Assembly (NCBI GenBank): GCA_019649035.1
Contig: BMAT01012358.1
Location: 188,581-209,980 of the forward strand
DNA length: 21,400 nt
Source of the DNA: Elysia marginata
Taxonomy: Eukaryota > Mollusca > Gastropoda > Plakobranchidae
Direction of reading: 5' to 3'
Shown: piece by piece, positions 12,054 through 17,999 of the stretch
How the letters are laid out: every line of letters begins with the position of its first letter
How positions within the stretch are numbered: position 1 is the stretch's first letter
Notes under the pieces: model-generated
Told to the model about the DNA's origin: nothing
Seen by the model: the letters and a program-made list of their open reading frames with translations, nothing else
Database searches by the model: none
Translations under genes and position numbers: made by a program

Positions 12054-12990
12054 CTCTCGTGCTCTCTCTCTCTCTTTCTCTCGTGCTCTCTCTCTCTTTC
12101 TCTCATGCTCTCTCTCTCTTTCTCTCTCTCTCTCTTTGAATTTAAATTCTCTAGTGGCGACTGGTGTGTTTAGTGAAGATGGTGTGTGTGTGTTCACAAA
12201 TAGTGGCTACTGGTATGAGTTGTGGTAAACCTTTGTCATCTTCCATGTCTTGATCAAAGTCAGCGCATAAATGATGTAGCAGTAGGTGTGTAGAGTTGTG
12301 CTTCTGTGTCTGATGTTCTGCTCATTGTTGTATTTGCATTCGTTTGTGTGACGTGTCTATCTGCATTACCTGTAGGAGCTGACAATGTTAAGTGCAACTG
12401 CAGAGGCCACCGTTTCTTTTTGTTTCTCTTTTGAAATACAAGCACCAAAGGTGGAATTTAAGCATTGCTTACATACAGCATGACCATTCACGATGACACT
12501 GGTGCTGCATGTAACCCGCTCTTTATCCGTCGAAATCACTTGCATTCGCACTTTTGAAATAGTATACATGAGCGCAGTGTTGTTTTTTCGAGCACAAAGT
12601 GTTTGCGTACATAAATAGCAAATAGAAGGAGGCTTTAGAGCCACACTGTCTCTCTCTACCTAGATGCTGTATATCTTTTAAAAAAATGTCATTTTTACCC
12701 AGCCAACTCACTTGTCAATACATTTTCTTCTTCTTTTCTTTTCCAACATTGAATTATCACTGCTATTTTTTCTGCTCATGTTTTGCTACTTTTCCCTCCA
12801 CAGAAGAGAGCAGTGTGACATCTGTGAAGGACCCGTGTTTGGCTCGGGTCTGAGAATCATTCGGCCCGTCCCGATTCTGTTTAATGTGAAGAACATGCCA
12901 CTGGTGTTTCGAGCTTGCACACCGGACTGTTTAGCTAGTTTTAAGAAGATGGGCCCGGAGACGCTGCGAGCGTTGTTGTATGGCCAATAG
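1415..12990 (+). CDS. LRRC63-like leucine-rich repeat protein (10 coding exons, 644 aa)
   Basis: Joined exons are 1415-2192, 2583-2817, 3416-3504, 4569-4654, 5021-5104, 6278-6429, 7740-7823, 8897-9044, 9906-9997 and 12804-12990. The total is 1935 nt with every intron phase consistent (1,2,1,0,0,2,2,0,2). Residues 1-396 are mostly low-complexity, basic and proline-rich. Residues 410-538 hold 23-residue LRRs with the LxxLxLxxN core, the key Leu being at 413, 436, 459, 482, 505 and 528. Residues 587-625 have the spacing C-x2-C-x30-C-x3-C, which could bind a metal. No signal peptide or membrane segment is seen, so the protein is probably intracellular. LRRs of this kind are protein-binding scaffolds, and the cellular role is unknown. 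The LRRC63 name rests on remembered LRR and C-terminal patterns; other small intracellular LRR families are the alternative. ATG 1415 has A at -3 and G at +4. The frame is open upstream to 1355 but without another ATG. Confidence 0.75.
2583..2817 (+). CDS. LRRC63-like gene, coding exon 2
   Basis: Acceptor TTTGCAG ends at 2582; donor GTCAGT starts at 2818. The exon enters in phase 1 and leaves in phase 2, encoding residues 260-337 and most of 338. It contains a helical-looking segment (RQLLYEMAAMIKQHVREVM) and the tyrosine/proline-rich stretch PKYSPAYTAG, then an acidic to basic change (LYEDDTAERASAATREK). The donor four bases later (GTACTT, 2822) would break the phase match with exon 3. Confidence 0.85.
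2818..3415 (+). other. Intron 2, no recognised content
   Basis: AT-rich sequence with T and A homopolymer runs (for example near 2855, 3100, 3345). It has no open frame of interest and no repeat that I could match elsewhere in the window. It ends in a good polypyrimidine tract before 3416. Confidence 0.6.
3416..3504 (+). CDS. LRRC63-like gene, coding exon 3
   Basis: Acceptor CTTTAG ends at 3415; donor GTAAGT starts at 3505. Only the frame set by a phase-2 entry is open across the exon. It encodes a short Ser/Arg-rich, probably disordered linker of about 30 residues (ASEAPGRDAVV, then SRYFQGSARSRSPFS). It leaves in phase 1. Confidence 0.8.
4034..4246 (-). mobile_element. tRNA-derived SINE (family 1) in intron 3
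   Basis: Read on the minus strand, the element opens with a tRNA-like head: CATGGTAGAGTAGTTTTACG (A-box region) and, about 30 bases on, CGCGGGTTCGATTTC (B box). The body contains a perfect 10-bp inverted pair (4124-4133 and 4145-4154; TTGGGAAAGC with GCTTTCCCAA) able to form a hairpin, followed by AAATGGGTACCCAGGCAATG. Head plus structured body is typical of SINEs mobilised by a LINE. No target duplication is obvious, so the ends are approximate. The family name is not known to me. Confidence 0.7.
4569..4654 (+). CDS. LRRC63-like gene, coding exon 4
   Basis: Acceptor ATCCTCAG ends at 4568; donor GTAAGA starts at 4655. The exon encodes residues 368-396, leading into the LRR domain (PSELAILDSLIAGGTALSLK). 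It enters in phase 1 and leaves in phase 0. Hydrophobic residues at regular spacing suggest a helix capping the repeat array. Confidence 0.85.
4655..5020 (+). other. Intron 4, no recognised content
   Basis: A 366-base intron of AT-rich sequence with an A10 run near 4777. No repeat or coding signal is seen. The acceptor tract CATTTTTTTGTTTCAG is strong. Confidence 0.6.
5021..5104 (+). CDS. LRRC63-like gene, coding exon 5 (start of LRR1)
   Basis: Acceptor TTTGTTTCAG ends at 5020; donor GTAACT starts at 5105. Exactly 28 codons (residues 397-424), phase 0 on both sides. It contains the first LRR core, LTYLNLSFNNFS, whose FS at the exon end joins SFP of exon 6 to give the expected N-x-F-x-x-F-P turn. 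This supports both splice choices. Confidence 0.9.
5114..5300 (+). repeat. Pyrimidine-rich imperfect TGTC/TCTT tract in intron 5
   Basis: Just inside intron 5 the sequence is built of TGTCTGTC and TTTCTCTT-like words on one strand. Translating it gives a Ser/Leu/Phe-rich open frame that reflects composition only. It is a decayed simple-sequence tract. Confidence 0.5.
6014..6230 (-). mobile_element. tRNA-derived SINE (family 2), minus-strand copy in intron 5
   Basis: The reverse complement matches 7406-7590 and 15944-16157. It starts GAGCGTAGTGGTGACACGG, has a B-box-like AGGTTCGAAT (6140-6150 on the plus strand) and the diagnostic block AGACATTTCGGGCA in altered form. It continues through GCTAATTTCTTACC to CATTTGATTGCGCAGTGGC and a CCACAATTTATT end. 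It lies 47 bases before the exon 6 acceptor, unusually close to a splice site. Confidence 0.75.
6278..6429 (+). CDS. LRRC63-like gene, coding exon 6 (LRR1 end to LRR3)
   Basis: Acceptor TTTCCACAG ends at 6277; donor GTCAGT starts at 6430. The exon encodes residues 425-474 and two bases of Ser475. It completes LRR1 and holds LRR2 (LETLKMRNNPIVEIP) and most of LRR3 (LRVFIASFCLITALP). Cys467 stands at the usual Asn position of LRR3, a common substitution. Confidence 0.9.
6430..7258 (+). other. Intron 6, 5' part without recognised content
   Basis: AT-rich intron with many poly-T/poly-A runs and short open frames without compositional bias to coding. No named element is recognised up to the dispersed repeat that begins near 7259. 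Confidence 0.5.
7259..7405 (+). repeat. Dispersed repeat, copy B, abutting a SINE
   Basis: This aligns with 665-820 and 11050-11206 over its length, including AATATCTTTCTACAAAAT, GGAAGCTTAGAACAAAG, GTGACATCTGACTCATTCAC and a terminal GACACATTTA. It runs directly into the family-2 SINE that starts near 7406. The two may therefore form one composite element, although the SINE copy at 15.9 kb lacks this leader. Confidence 0.55.
7406..7590 (+). mobile_element. tRNA-derived SINE (family 2), copy in intron 6
   Basis: GAGGCGTAGTGGTGACATGG opens the element. CTAAGTGGCAAGGC may hold the A-box and GAAGTTCGAACC (about 7483-7494) is a clear B box. The body AGACAGACATTTCGGGCATT and CACTGCTAATTTCTTACC match the two other copies, but the CATTTGATTGCGCA tail is missing, so this copy is 3'-short. 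No clear target duplication is visible. Confidence 0.75.
7740..7823 (+). CDS. LRRC63-like gene, coding exon 7 (LRR3 end and LRR4)
   Basis: Acceptor TTTTTTATAG ends at 7739; donor GTAAGT starts at 7824. The exon enters and leaves in phase 2, encoding residues 476-502. It carries LRR4 (LEDLSVAYNRLTFLPAEIA) and ends exactly at the repeat boundary (ARL), so the following intron separates LRR4 from LRR5. Confidence 0.9.
8306..8866 (+). repeat. Direct tandem duplication, unit about 280 bp, in intron 7
   Basis: 8306-8580 and 8582-8866 are near-identical successive copies, offset by 276 bases at the left landmark (TTGTGATTTATACTTGTT) and 286 at the right (TGCTATACAATGGTTTCTAT). Shared blocks include CAAGCTGGTGGGTCATTT, AAGGGGCAGTTTTGTTGCTG and TTTTTCGCTCTTACAGCATC. 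Many substitutions and small length changes in T runs separate the copies, so the event is not recent. Each copy carries a splice-acceptor-like TTACAG after a long T-rich tract. Confidence 0.9.
8799..8836 (+). promoter_or_regulatory. Competing splice acceptor upstream of exon 8
   Basis: A very long T-rich tract followed by CGCTCTTACAG ends at 8836, 60 bases before the chosen exon 8 acceptor. Used as an acceptor, it would extend the exon by exactly 20 in-frame codons with no stop, inserting residues between LRR4 and LRR5. The homologous site in the first duplicate (ending 8550) runs into a stop. Consensus strength is comparable to or better than the chosen site. Use is not demonstrated. Confidence 0.4.
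8897..9044 (+). CDS. LRRC63-like gene, coding exon 8 (LRR5 and partial LRR6)
   Basis: Acceptor CCCCATGCAG ends at 8896; donor GTTAGT starts at 9045. The exon encodes residues 503-552: LRR5 (LQILDLEGNQIPALP), the degenerate LRR6 (LSHVNVRNNFM) and a cap with HPLFWKEN. Joining at 8897 preserves the exact 23-residue spacing (Leu482 to Leu505). An upstream acceptor at 8835-8836 is in frame and would add 20 codons. Confidence 0.9.
9045..9905 (+). other. Intron 8, no recognised content
   Basis: An 861-base intron with T and A homopolymers and scattered AGATCTAGATC-like words (near 9676). No tRNA-like box, inverted terminal repeat or credible open frame was found. Confidence 0.55.
9906..9997 (+). 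CDS. LRRC63-like gene, coding exon 9
   Basis: Acceptor TTTCCACAG ends at 9905; donor GTAGAT starts at 9998. The exon encodes residues 553-582 and two bases of Arg583: a Cys-containing hydrophobic segment (HLFDLCCVAVCKAGLEG) then LLTPDVASALT. It leaves in phase 2, matching the phase-2 entry of the last exon across a 2.8-kb intron. Confidence 0.85.
10156..11026. mobile_element. pogo/Tigger-like DNA transposon in intron 9, interior mostly unsequenced
   Basis: The left end CAGTAAAACCTCGTTATACC and the reverse complement of the right end, CAGTGAAACCTCGTCATACC, form terminal inverted repeats differing at two of 20 positions. Both are flanked by TA (10154-10155 and 11027-11028), the target duplication of Tc1/mariner/pogo elements. 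CAGT...AACCTCG...TATACC-type ends are characteristic of pogo/Tigger families. Most of the interior is an assembly gap, so whether it encodes a transposase or is a MITE cannot be told. If the gap length is true the element is about 870 bp, too short for a full autonomous copy. Confidence 0.8.
10360..10984. other. Assembly gap (625 N)
   Basis: A run of N inside the transposon. Open frames drawn across it are meaningless. A gap inside a multi-copy element is typical of a short-read assembly failing on repeats, and the length may be an estimate. Confidence 0.98.
11050..11206 (+). repeat. Dispersed repeat, copy C
   Basis: It matches copies A and B: AAGTTTTAATA, AATATCTTTTCACAGAATAT, TTTCATAAAGTTTTTGGCG, CATCATCTGACTCATTTGC and a final GAGACACAC. 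It lies just downstream of the DNA transposon in intron 9. Of the three copies it is the most altered in its middle. Confidence 0.45.
11571..11745 (+). repeat. Recent 91-bp tandem duplication in intron 9
   Basis: 11571-11654 recurs at 11662-11745 with only two substitutions in 84 bases (TTGG/TCGG and TATACG/TATGCG); the offset is 91 bases. The unit begins TCTGTGACCACAGTTGTTTC and includes the palindromic GTGATCAC. The near-identity indicates a much younger event than the 280-bp duplication in intron 7. Confidence 0.95.
11962..12137. repeat. CT-rich microsatellite with higher-order structure
   Basis: Almost pure pyrimidine on the plus strand. (CT)n stretches are regularly interrupted by TTTCTC and GTGCTC, giving a loose higher-order unit of roughly 22-28 bases repeated about five times. 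Arg/Glu-rich or Leu/Ser-rich open frames across it are composition artefacts. It sits in intron 9. Confidence 0.9.
12366..12644 (-). other. Unidentified minus-strand open frame with paired cysteines
   Basis: An open stretch of 92 codons on the strand opposite the host gene, inside intron 9. Its translation has paired cysteines near both ends (SICYLCTQTL near the start; GHAVCKQCLNSTFGACISK about 50 residues later) and a Lys/Glu-rich tail. Local base composition is less AT-rich than the surrounding intron. This could be a fragment of an old mobile-element protein or chance. I do not recognise the family and would not call it a gene. Confidence 0.25.
12804..12990 (+). CDS. LRRC63-like gene, last coding exon with four-Cys module
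   Basis: Acceptor TTTTCCCTCCACAG ends at 12803; the stop TAG is 12988-12990. The exon encodes residues 583-644. Four cysteines at 587, 590, 621 and 625 frame a segment rich in conserved-looking hydrophobic and Gly/Pro residues (CDICEGPVFGSGLRIIRP). The chain ends LRALLYGQ. A C-x2-C opening and a C-x3-C closing pair suggest a small zinc-ribbon-like fold, but metal binding is inference. Confidence 0.9.
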
Positions 12991-13596
12991 TCATACTGAT
13001 GTGCAGCGTATGTTGAAAGTTGATCATGTGGCATCGATCTTAACACAATAATTGCCTAAGTCATTATCGGTACTCCTGTGTCAGAATTATTGGACAAGGA
13101 TTGCCTGAGTCAGTAAGGATATTTGGGACAAACTAAAATGCTTATTTTGTCAAAAGAAAGCATAAGCCAATCAGAGAACAAAGCACAAAAACCTCAATTA
13201 CAAAATCTGACTCATGACCAAAACAGATACATGTAGCTGCATAACAACTATTGACCTAGGCATGCAGCTAACAAACTCAATGTGGCAATTGCACATGTAT
13301 GGGAGGAGGGGGTGGTGTGAAGGGGAAGAGAGAAATGCGTGGAAGGAATACAAAAAAAATGTTGTTTTTTAATATAAATTTATTGCCGTTGAATATTCCA
13401 TGTGTGTTGTTAATTAAGGCCAAATCGTTCTGATTCGTGGAATCATTCTGCTGATTTCATCTATGCACCTGTTGTTGTTTATGTTTAAATTAATGTTTAG
13501 TTTGTTTGTGTTAGAAATGAAATGTACAGATCAAAGCTTTCTATATTTATTTTAATGTCTCTGAATTTAAAATCATCAGGACTTTTTGTGTCAAAA

Positions 13597-13602
13597 AATA
13601 AA
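13597..13602 (+). promoter_or_regulatory. Proximal poly(A) signal candidate
   Basis: AATAAA followed 9 bases later by the T/G-rich CCTTGTTTGTGC. Use would give a 3'-UTR of about 620 bases. Confidence 0.4.
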
Positions 13603-14474
13603 AGGACACCTTGTTTGTGCAATCTATCTATTGTCAATTTAATGCCGCAAAGGGTTAAAATGATTTTTTCTTTATTTTCTTTTATTGTTTTAAGCTGCAA
13701 GTTTTCATTTTTTTTGCTGTTGTTTATAGTTTCTCCCATGTAGTTGTGGTTAGTTAGTAAGACTGAGAAATTAAAATCGTATGAAATTTACCACTCCCTT
13801 GATTGTACCTAATAAGTTGTCTCCGACTGCTTGTAAAATAAATCGAGTTTCCATATCTCTTTTAGAAGGGGATTGGTGGGTGAATAATAATAAAAAATTA
13901 ATTGATAAGTTATTCTGATTTACTCAGCCTCAAAATTCAAACTATGTTGTATCTGAAGACATTTAAGCATTGAATACAAATACAAAGATGTCTACAGGGA
14001 ACAATTATTTTGGTCGTGTATATTTACTATAAACAGCTGCGTACTTTGTTCTTGTTTGCCAAACCCCTGCAATGATCTTGTGAAAGTTTTTTCTTTTTAT
14101 TTCTTTAAGATTGGACATTCCTGGATCACTCCAATCTTTACTTCTCTCACATTCATTCTCTTTTTTGTGTTAGGGGGAGGGGTGGGAGGCAGATGCAATT
14201 TTTGGCTTACCTTACAAAATATCACATTCCTTTAGATTACAAGATATACACTCATACTGTTGAGGTCATTAAATTTTTGGTAATGTGAAAGACAAGTAAC
14301 TTAATGTTTTATCTTCGAAATTCTGATATGAATGATGAAGGGATATCTGCATCAGTTGAATATTTTTCATATTCCTGCGTACACCTTTAACAAAGGCAGA
14401 TTTTTGCCAGTCTTTATTGTAAGTTATTGAAAAAAAAATTTTGATTTTATGTTCGTGTGATATTTCCAGCTGCC

Positions 14475-14480
14475 AATAAA
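14475..14480 (+). promoter_or_regulatory. Distal poly(A) signal candidate
   Basis: AATAAA with a CAATACA cleavage region and the downstream GT-rich element TTTTGTTTGTG at about 14500. This is the best-formed 3' end in the region and would close a 3'-UTR of about 1.5 kb. Confidence 0.5.
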
Positions 14481-14500
14481 TACTTGTGAAACCAATACAT

Positions 14501-15870
14501 TTTGTTTGTGCATGATTTCAATTTCAATTTGAGAGTTCAAACTCAAAACCCTTATTTATCAGTGGACCTCCAATAACTGAAGGATAGCCAATACCTTAGT
14601 AAGATACATCATAAGGCAATGACCGTATCGTTTCAATGTATTTAAAGCTTTTCTTTTTTTTTTTTAGTTATCGATGTTGACTTCAAATATTGATACCCAT
14701 GTGGAGGATCAAGCTGTTTGTGTTTTCCAGCCATTCAAAAGTTATTATTTCACAAACCCATGTGGCTTTTGTTTATTGCTACTTTGTATCGGACCTTGTA
14801 AGCACTAACGGATACATTTTTTGTCAGTGGAAGGAAAAAAAACAACAATTTTCTTCTTGTTTTCACTTAGGCTATATGTCTCGCATTTAAATCGAAAAGT
14901 CCTGGAAAAAAACGGTTCTATCTATGTATTCTATATTTCTCTTGTTTCGTTTTTAAAAGGAACTTTTGTGCCAATGGTCGGGATAAAAAAAAAATTTATT
15001 TATCATTGTAGGTCCACTGATGGTTCGTTCTGAATTTACATGTATACAAGTGCTAACAGAAAGCCTGATTAGGTCATCGGGCAAATTTAGTGTTTACTTA
15101 TAGGTTACTTCTCGCAAATTTTCCACATTTCTATCTTAATCTAATGGATATATTCTTTGTAGTTTCCATATTCTTTTTTAAATTTGTTTCCGTATTTTGT
15201 ATTTCTTTCCTTAAAAAAATGGAATATCATTACCTTGGGAGTACATTATCTTTTAAGTAAATTTTTAATTTTGGATCCATTTTAGGTACCATGAGTAAAA
15301 AAAAACGAAGTTTCTCACAGAGGTATGGCTCTCACGGAACTGCATTTCTCCATTTAGCTTGCGTTTAAAAAAATAAATTATCCCCTGTCTCAAAAACTCT
15401 TTGTATTCAACGATTAAGATCTCATATCATGAATCATTTATCATAATAAATCAAATGTTCAGTTAACATTCTTTATGGTGAATTGGCAATCAAAATCTTT
15501 TTTACCATTTACACAAAATCTTTAATACAAATACAATAATCTTGTCTATAGTAGGCTACTGAATAAAATCCTATTGTTACTCTCTTATTCAAAACTTAGT
15601 CACTTAACTTTGAAGTAATTTATGTGGTGAAAGTGTAGATCGAACTCTTTTAATGCCACCCTCCAATATGGCAGCGGACGAGCCTAGCCTGTGTACTTAG
15701 GTTGATTTTGATTGGCTTCTGGCTTATGGGTTGTCAATTTTGATTGGATGGTAAAGATGGAATATTTTCATGTAAAAATTCTCTCACAATGCAGATAAAA
15801 CCTTTTTTTTTGCATTTACAATTTTCTAACATATAGAGACAAGTTATACCTCGAACCATTAAAACAGTTG
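14501..15870. other. Intergenic stretch without recognised content
   Basis: AT-rich with homopolymer runs. Short open frames (near 14690-15033) lack coding character. ATTGG pentamers, which are CCAAT on the opposite strand, occur near 15711 and 15743 close to GC-richer sequence at 15655-15690. That could be a promoter remnant, but no exon follows on either strand. Confidence 0.5.
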
Positions 15871-16236
15871 GATACTGTTAGGTAGAGCCCATTGATATGT
15901 TTATTTCTAGTACAATCGTGATAAAAAAAACATGGAAAAATTCGTAGTGGCGACATGGTATAAGCTATGATTCTCTAAGTGGCAAGGCGGTGGGTGCCGA
16001 AGCTTCTATGCTTCTATATGTCGAAAGTTCGAATCATACCAAAGACAGACATTTCGGGCATTTTTACTAAAAAGCCTACGTCTATCCACTGCTAATTTCA
16101 TACCTGTAAAATCTTTCAACCATTTGATTGCGCAATGGCGCCTCCACTATTTATTTCGATACTGTTAAATAGAACCCATTGATACGTTTATATTATCTCT
16201 AGTCTAATCGTGATGAAAAAGAAATTGCAAAAATTC
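15871..16236 (+). repeat. Pair of ~75-bp direct repeats bracketing a SINE
   Basis: 15871-15943 and 16158-16236 begin GATACTGTTA, share CCCATTGATA, TTTAT, CTAGT, AATCGTGAT and end AAAATTC. The start-to-start offset is 287 bases. They touch the two ends of the SINE. At about 75 bases with clear divergence they are too long and too different for an ordinary SINE target duplication. Confidence 0.8.
15944..16157 (+). mobile_element. tRNA-derived SINE (family 2), intergenic copy
   Basis: The fullest plus-strand copy. It starts GTAGTGGCGACATGGTATAA, has the B-box-like AAGTTCGAATC at about 16025-16035, then the shared AGACAGACATTTCGGGCATT, CCACTGCTAATTTCATACC and the tail CATTTGATTGCGCAATGGCG ending in an ATTTATT motif. 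The tail agrees with the minus-strand copy in intron 5. An extra CTTCTATG/CTTCTATA duplication is seen before the B box. Confidence 0.8.
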
Positions 16237-16571
16237 TGCTTTCAGTTTCATGTCAACTCGCGAAAAATCGAATTATTAGTATACATTTCGCTAGAAAATA
16301 AAAATCGGTAACCTGAATCTAATTCAGAATAGGCAAATCCAGATCTGAATTATCTTGTCCCTACTGCAGTTTTTTTTTTAAACAACACGAAGAACATTGT
16401 CAATGCTATTTTCGTTGTAATTCATTCATTAACTATTTTAATCCTATAGAAAATAGAACTTGATACACACATTCAAATTCTCCCTCTCTTTCTCCTTCTC
16501 TATTTTTGTCTCTCTTTCTCTCTCTCCTCCTTCTCCCTTTATATCTACCTGTCTGCCGTCTCCGTCTGTCT

Positions 16572-16700
16572 TTCTGTATCTTTCTGTTCGAATGTATCGT
16601 CTCTGTCTCTCTGCATCTTTTTGTTCGAATGTATCGTCTCTGCCTCTCCGCATCTTTTTGTTCGAATGTATCGTCTCTGTCCCTCCGTATCTTTCTGTTT
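16572..16700. repeat. 37-bp minisatellite, about 3.5 units
   Basis: The word GTTCGAATGTATCGTCTCTG recurs at 16586, 16623 and 16660, exactly 37 bases apart, with CATCTTTTT/TATCTTTCT spacers. A pyrimidine-rich TCTC tract (from about 16480) leads into it. No unique spacers separate the units, so this is not a CRISPR array. Open frames over it on both strands follow from composition. Confidence 0.9.
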
Positions 16701-16719
16701 CAGTCTGAGGAAGTGGGGG

Positions 16720-17222
16720 GATCATGTGGCCCCAGTAACACCGGAAGAAGATTAAAATTTCTTCAATTTGCTTTGAAAACATTATGACTAGATCCAGCTA
16801 GCTGAAAAATACAAAAATTTATATTCACGTCTTTAAATCCCTTGATTCTTTGCGGAGATAGGCAAAAGTTCAGTCCCATGGACCCCATCTGACCCCAATT
16901 CCCCCGCAAGTAATTACAATTACTTCAAATCACTCTGGAAACATCATAACTAAACCTGGCACAGTGAAAAGGCCTAAAATTGATATCTGTATTCTTTAAT
17001 CCCTCCATTCTTTGCCAAGCTAGATGATAATTCAGCCCCAGTTGTCCCATATGGCCCCAATTCAATTGGAACTGGATTAAAATTACTTCAAATTGCTTTG
17101 AAAACATCATAAATACGTAGCTTCAGTGATTTGAAAACCCCCATAATCGATATTTACATCTTCATTTTCTCCCTAACTTTGTGACACGATTTCAGCCACA
17201 GATGCCCCATCTGGCCATAACA
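16720..17222. repeat. Diverged ~161-bp tandem array, three units and a partial fourth
   Basis: Units begin near 16720, 16881, 17044 and 17204 (lengths 161, 163, 160). Landmarks repeat in order: TGGCCCCA/TGACCCCA, ATTAAAATT/TTACTTCAAAT, GAAAACATCATAA, a CTTCATT/CTTTAATCCC block and CAGCCCCAG/CAGTCCCATG. The fourth unit is cut off after about 20 bases. Divergence between units is high, so this is an old satellite-like array or the repetitive end of an unknown element. Confidence 0.8.
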
Positions 17223-17301
17223 CCAAAAAGGGGCCCATGAAGGTCGTGCCCAAAGGACGGAAAACTTGACCCCCAACATTGTTTTCAGATATATTGGTCC
17301 G

Positions 17302-17521
17302 GACCTTTGCTACAAGTACAACTATCCCTAGAGGGGCAAATCGAAGGGCAGAGAGGACAGGGAAGGCCAAGAAGGAACTGGATGGACGATGTAAATGAAT
17401 GGTCACGGTCGACAATCTATGGAGATACGAAACGGAAGGCCGAGAACAGAAAAGAATGGAGAAACATGGTTGCCAACCTTCGGACCGAAGACAGCACTTG
17501 ATTATTATTATTGATTACTAT
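17302..17521 (+). mobile_element. 5'-truncated LINE (3' tail of the RT-encoding ORF)
   Basis: A 12-bp perfect target duplication, TATATTGGTCCG, flanks the insert (17290-17301 and 17522-17533). The insert reads as the C-terminal end of a LINE protein: GQGRPRRNWMDDVNEW, then KAENRKEWRNMVANL and a stop at 17499-17501. The R-G-R-P-x-x-x-W-x-D-D-V and W-R-x-x-V pattern is common at the reverse-transcriptase C-terminus of several LINE clades; the clade is undecided. A TTATTATTATT-like tail follows the stop, as expected for a LINE 3' end. Intact frame and perfect duplication suggest a fairly recent insertion. Confidence 0.85.
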
Positions 17522-17710
17522 TATATTGGTCCGCAATTCATCTAAACCAACAATAACTTCGGCATTAAATCATACACGTCATATTAAACTATTAGGTAAT
17601 TTATCGAAAACAGCCTACAAGAAAATGTTGATCTAGTGCAGCTAGGTCATATCATTTTATATTGTACCAATAATAGGGCTATCCGTAGTTACTAGCTTTG
17701 TCTTAAGAGG

Positions 17711-17992
17711 TTGGAGCACAAACTGCAGCAGAGATTTACGACAATGAATCTCCAACTTCTCCGGATGTACCATTCTTCATCTGAATTTTTGTTGATGGAC
17801 ATCGATTTTGTACTCCGGAATTTCAACATCACGTTAAGTTTGGGTGAAGACATACCAAAACAAGTGGTTGTGTCGAGCTTAATAGGCTGGATGCCGAAAT
17901 CTGATGTCCTAAAAGTTCTAGTGCTTAGCAGCTTTGAACAAGGATCCACGGTGAAGTGTACTTTTTCCACAGGAGGAAGAGATTGGTGTTAG
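17711..17992. other. Unidentified segment open on both strands
   Basis: An uninterrupted plus-strand frame of 93 codons (starting KLQQRFTTMNLQLLRMYH) overlaps an equally long minus-strand frame (17692-17970; includes PKLNVMLKFRSTKSM). The segment is less AT-rich than its flanks. Neither translation matches a family I know, and no good splice frame or promoter was seen. It may be a decayed exon or a mobile-element fragment. Confidence 0.25.
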
Positions 17993-17999
17993 AATTCTT

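Larger units (their letters stand above)
12991..14500 (+). other. 3'-UTR of the LRRC63-like gene (end approximate)
   Basis: No coding signal follows the stop at 12990. The sequence is AT-rich with AATAAA motifs at 13597, 13837, 13890 and 14475. The last is followed within 25 bases by the GT-rich stretch TTTTGTTTGTGCATG, a well-formed cleavage context. A shorter form ending near 13615 is also plausible. Confidence 0.5.

Noticed and set aside
11921-12197. Arg/Glu-rich and Leu/Ser-rich open frames
   Set aside because: They are translations of the CT/GA microsatellite.
16572-16700. CRISPR-like regular repeats of 37 bases
   Set aside because: Units follow each other directly without unique spacers, and the host is an animal; it is a minisatellite.
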